From: Selaginella moellendorffii
Taxonomy: Eukaryota > Streptophyta > Lycopodiopsida > Selaginellales > Selaginellaceae
Length of the DNA: 35,308 nt
Reading direction: 5' to 3'
Assembly: GCF_000143415.4 (NCBI RefSeq)
Contig: NW_003314354.1
Location: 1 to 35,308, forward strand
This document shows, in pieces, positions 31,293-35,308 of the stretch (positions are counted from its first letter, which is position 1; the number at the start of each line of letters is the position of its first letter). A program made the translations under genes and the position numbers. Under the pieces are notes generated by a model that ran no database searches, was not told the origin of the DNA, and was given only the letters and a program-made list of their open reading frames with translations.

Positions 31293-31577
31293 ATGACACA
31301 ATTGCTTGCTTCTAGAGAACTTGAAGAAGTTAACACTAGAGTGGTGGATCATGTTGAAAGTGAAGGAATGAAGTTCTTAGAGATTGATCTTGACACAATT
31401 GCAATCGAACCACAATGGATGAAAATTGTAAAGATGCAAGCTAGATTTGAATCTCTTGGTATAAAAGATTTCGCCCAAGAAGATTTTTTAAATGAAGATG
31501 TGATTGTTGAGGAAGATGCCAGAGATATTGAGGAACTTGCTAAAGATGTTGAAAAAGATGAGTTTGGTTTGGTTTAA
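31293..31577 (+). CDS. Acidic hypothetical protein, possibly part of the same transposon remnant
   Basis: 94-codon frame from the ATG at 31293. It is predicted helical and strongly acidic toward the end (NEDVIVEEDARDIEELAKD). It starts 36 bases after the BED-like frame closes, on the same strand, which suggests the internal or C-terminal part of a degenerate transposase gene. No catalytic motif is visible. It could be a chance frame in AT-rich DNA. Confidence 0.35.
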   Translation: MTQLLASRELEEVNTRVVDHVESEGMKFLEIDLDTIAIEPQWMKIVKMQARFESLGIKDFAQEDFLNEDVIVEEDARDIEELAKDVEKDEFGLV

Positions 31578-31747
31578 TGCTTTGGTTTTTCTACTTTTTT
31601 TTTTATTAAAAAATAATTGTGAATTGTTCAGCCCTTCAGCATTTTCACAGTCAGTCCATAACCACGGTCAACCAATCGGCTGGTCGGCATTCAGAATGGT
31701 CAAGACTAACCTTGTATACACTCATCAGGCCACTACCAGGCATGTCC

Positions 31748-32389
31748 CTAATGATGTAATTTCTTCTCCCAGAATAGAAGATGGGAATTATACTGTATCA
31801 TCACAGATAAATCCCTAAATGAGAATTTACCACCTTTGATGTCATACATCATCAAACTAGCTCTCCAGACGTAGATAGATACCACCTTGTCCTTGAAAAC
31901 CACTGAGGTTAACACAAATCCCTCAAACAATCCTTTTTCTTCTTCCACCCAGCAAGATTGCCCACGGGATAATGTCAAAACGTGGTTATTAGAAGTCCAT
32001 GCCACAATTTTGTAATACCACCCTTCACCTCTGATGCAAATGATCTTATGATGAAGCTCCAGTACTGGCATGTCCTCTTTCTGGATTTTGGAGATGGCTT
32101 CCCAGTTACCTAGAAAGGGATTTCTAATGTAGTATTGATGGTTGTGCTTGGAGATCACTAGGTTATCTCTGAAGGTGTAGGAGTACATTCTATGTCCCCT
32201 CAAATGCATAACCGTCATGCTAGAGTCCATGATGCTTGCGTAGCACAAAATAATGCCACTGTCGCAATAAAGCTTCTTGAAACTTGGCATGCTTACGACC
32301 TTTCTCCACTGCTTGCACACTCTCCTTACCCTGAAAACGCTTGAAATAGGAAGCTTTAGAAAGATTCCTCTGGCATCCTCTAACCTTAA
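31748..32389 (-). pseudogene. F-box protein gene fragment
   Basis: Open minus-strand frame of about 213 codons beginning right after an in-frame TAG at 32390-32392. It starts inside an F-box: LEDARGIFLKLPISSVFRVR then RVCKQWRKVVSMPSFKKLY, the conserved second half of the motif. An associated beta-propeller-like region follows (NPFLGNWEAISKIQ, SVVFKDKVVSIYVWRASLMM). F-box proteins select substrates for SCF ubiquitin ligases. The first half of the F-box and a start codon are missing, unless TTTTATAG at 32390-32397 is a splice acceptor and an upstream exon supplies them. The protein also ends early for the family (usually 350-400 aa). Partial gene or pseudogene. Confidence 0.55.
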
Positions 32390-32399
32390 CTATAAAACC

Positions 32400-35308
32400 C
32401 CTGGCCAGCACTTTCAGTAGAGTTTTTTTTAACTTTGTAATCAGCTGCAAGGAATTTCTTCTCTCAGACTTAGAATATGGGCCTGTATCCCTGATAATCC
32501 CTAAAGTAGAACTCAATAGCCTCAAATATATTTCGTGGACAAATAGTCCTATGTAGAGGAACTGATCTGAGAGATCATTAGCCCCCAAACGCATCTCATA
32601 TATTGGACACTATTTTGATTTTCAGTCCAAGGAAAGCTATGAAAGGTCTGAGGCTTATGAAAGCACTATCTTCCTACATTTTTGTTACAATTTCACCAAG
32701 AAGTGTGGGAGGATCATAAAATACCTGAGATTTTGTGTGATTCCATAGAAATCAAATTGATTTAAGATCAAAAGTAAGTTGTTTCTATGCATATTGTGAA
32801 TCTTATTTTAAAATATATTTAAAGAGATATCGGAAATCAAGGTTAAAGAGAAAACGTATATAGCAGATTTTAGGGTGTCTTTTTTTCAAATATTAATGAG
32901 ATATGCAACAAATATAATAATTAATGATAGTGTTAGCTACTTTATGGAAGATTTGAAACGTATTACATTTACATTTTTATTTTTATACCATCTCTTATCT
33001 CTCTTGAATAGCTTAGTGTGATAGATCATTGGAAATCACAGTCTTATATATACATGCACAAAATTTATCCTTTAGATTGGTGGCTTCCATCCATGCAATT
33101 CATAATCAAGAAGTTTTTGACTTCTCAAAAAAGCTTATGAGTTCCATTCTATTGTGTTGCCATTAGATTTTTTTCATATTATTAAATTAAATTAAAAAAT
33201 CATTTTACAAATAGATATGAATAGATCTTAAAGACTTTATTACACTCACATACATAAACCTATTTATATAAACCCAAGTACTTACATATACATGATATGA
33301 GTTTATCATATGAAAACCTGAGTGTTTTATGGTTTTACACAACATTTATCAAGCTAATCCTCCAAACTTTTGTATATATACAAGGGCTAAAGTGTTTTAT
33401 ACAAAGGGATTGAGAATAAGTTGCACCACATATTACAACTTATGGTGCCTTTTCCTTATGTTCCTTCATTGAGTAAAGAACCTTTGGTTGATATGATGGC
33501 TATGATGTTATATAAACAATCATATTAATTTAGTTTTTGTGTTCATAAAAAACTCATTTACAGCTGGGTTAAAATGAATTCTATGAGTTTTTGTGGGATG
33601 GTAGTGGATATACTTAGAATATATTTGGATATTCTAGGAGATTCTACCATCTAACAGTGGTTATAATCTTATATTTATAATTTATAAACATGTTTATAAT
33701 TTATATAAACTTTCTTAAACACTTTCTAGTATATTCTTTTTTATTCTACCATCTAATGGTTGATATGCAATAATATTAATCTTGTGTTTATAAATTGTAG
33801 ACATGTTTATAATCATGATTTTTTATTTGATCTATTTGATTAAGAAGTAAGAATAACATTACTATTAAGCAAAGCAAGCGTTGCTACATGCAATGCATAG
33901 CAAATTATTTGTCTATGCTTATTTATTTATTTCTACAAAAAATTTATATTGTAAGATTTGGATGGCTAATTTATAAGTCATTTTGCCCAAAAACCATTCC
34001 ATTTTTGCAAGCCATTACAAACTAGTGAAAGGGTTTCAATTGATTTTGGTTGGTTTGAACATTAATAGATGGTTTGTTATAATGTAGCTTGGAAAGGATA
34101 TTAATTTTTAAGGATAAAGCAAGTTGAATAGGGTTTAAAGTTCAAATGCAAAAGTGGTTGTTATGCTTTCTAAAAAGGTGATGCTTATGCTTTTATTTTA
34201 TAATATCTATAAATATTGAATGTTTTCAACAAGGAGTCATTTTAGAGATTCTCCTCTTACTGATATATCAATAGGAGGTTGGTAATAACTTGGGCTTAGC
34301 ATCCTTAATTGGGCTAGAGGTATAATAAGGATAGTAGGGGGTTAAAGGCATGGTCAATTATTAGAGATAATGCTTAGCTCTCTAGTGTGGAAAAATGGTT
34401 GTTTGCTTTTCTAGAAAGGTGATATTTGTGATTTTATTTTGTACTGTTCTATTTGGTGGTAGGTTGTACTTTGCATTTCATTAGACTCTATGAGAGTAGT
34501 GAGTTTTTATTAATTTTGACTTGGTCTTAGTGGCCTTATGCCTTGGCTAAGGATGATGATATCCAACTTAGTTATTTGTGCTTGAGGTGTTAATACCTAT
34601 ACAATAGCCTTATTTATTATGAAATTATATATTATACAAGTCCATCTTATAGTCTTTGATAAAGAGGTAAATGTTTTATTTTGTGTATCATCCCAGGCAG
34701 AGGAAAAAAAGAAAGTTTAGGCGAAATGAAGTTACATCTAAACTTAGGCATCCAAAGAAAAAAGACTTAACTTAGATAATACTCATCATAGACATGTGAG
34801 AAGCAGTTAAAAATGGTTATAAAATCATGTAGTATATAAATAGCACTTAAATGTATTGAAAACAACCCTCACTCATTGTTGTATACATTTACATTAAATT
34901 AACCATATTTTCTCCCACATATGACTGTTTATATAAAGTAGAGTTGAGAGAGTGATATATGATTATCTTCTTTGGGGTTTGAGGCTAAATTATCTTCTAT
35001 ATCTCTTCTTTTTTATTTCTTCTCTTCTTTTATGTTCTTGTCTCTGTTTGTTTACAACTATTTTATAGGCAGAGCAAGAATGCGAGTATAGGTAGAAAAA
35101 AATTTACTCATTTTTTGTGACTATAGTGGGATAAATAGTCATTTTTTGGCTTGAAAAACAGCCGGGAGAAAATTGTTTGTGAATTCCAAACACGCCTAAT
35201 AGTAAGAATCACAAGTAGATCTCTTTAGTAATTGTAAAGGTCTTGAGCCCAGATAACACTAAATGAAGAAGCTCTTTTTGTAATTGTAGTGGTTTAATGC
35301 CTAGACAA
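32400..35308. other. AT-rich region without a recognisable gene
   Basis: No supported coding sequence. There are diverged local direct repeats: 33641-33700 with 33743-33813 (attctaccatctaa ... acatgtttataat), and 34151-34200 with 34391-34440 (tggttgt...aggtgat...ttttatttt). These suggest old tandem or transposon-derived DNA. Confidence 0.5.

Overview
The window is nuclear DNA from a land plant, most likely a lycophyte such as Selaginella moellendorffii. This is inferred from content, not from a search. It carries plant-only gene families (PIN auxin carrier, PPR proteins, C2-GRAM-VASt protein, LRR receptor-like protein), plant nuclear tRNAs including an intron-containing elongator tRNA-Met, and very short introns. 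The roughly 45 introns I could resolve are all about 48-85 nt. Genes are packed closely, often with less than 200 bp between them.

Layout. 1-4770 is AT-rich and mostly empty: an (AT)56 microsatellite and a decayed PPR fragment near 2.2-2.4 kb. 4.8-25.3 kb is a compact, GC-richer gene block in which neighbouring genes nearly always alternate in strand: PQ-loop transporter (+), Tudor-like small protein (-), C2/GRAM/VASt protein (+), DUF948-like plastid membrane protein (-), thioredoxin-fold redoxin A (+), its paralogue redoxin B (-), a tRNA-Met, a broken secreted-protein gene (+), tRNA-Glu (+), a second tRNA-Met (-), PPR protein (-), PPR protein (+), ALG8 glucosyltransferase (+), and a PIN auxin efflux carrier (-) interrupted by a 473-base assembly gap. 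25.4-27 kb holds no gene I can name. 27-35.3 kb is AT-rich and carries an LRR receptor-like protein (-), a decayed Crinkler/RHS-type NTPase fragment (-), a BED/hAT-like remnant (+), an F-box gene fragment (-) and long stretches with no gene.

Exon structures were built by hand from GT/GC-AG borders. For the intact genes the total coding length is a multiple of three, with no internal stop. The genes do not form one pathway; they are mainly housekeeping functions (ER N-glycan assembly, organelle RNA processing, vacuolar transport, redox, auxin transport). The best leads are the tail-to-tail redoxin pair, where one copy has lost a cysteine; an apparent one-base deletion before the last PIN exon; ALG8 abutting or overlapping an upstream PPR gene beside a matched inverted pair of E2F-like sites; three GC-AG introns in two neighbouring genes; and several stop-free, frame-preserving introns. 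I did not find a convincing entirely new biological system.
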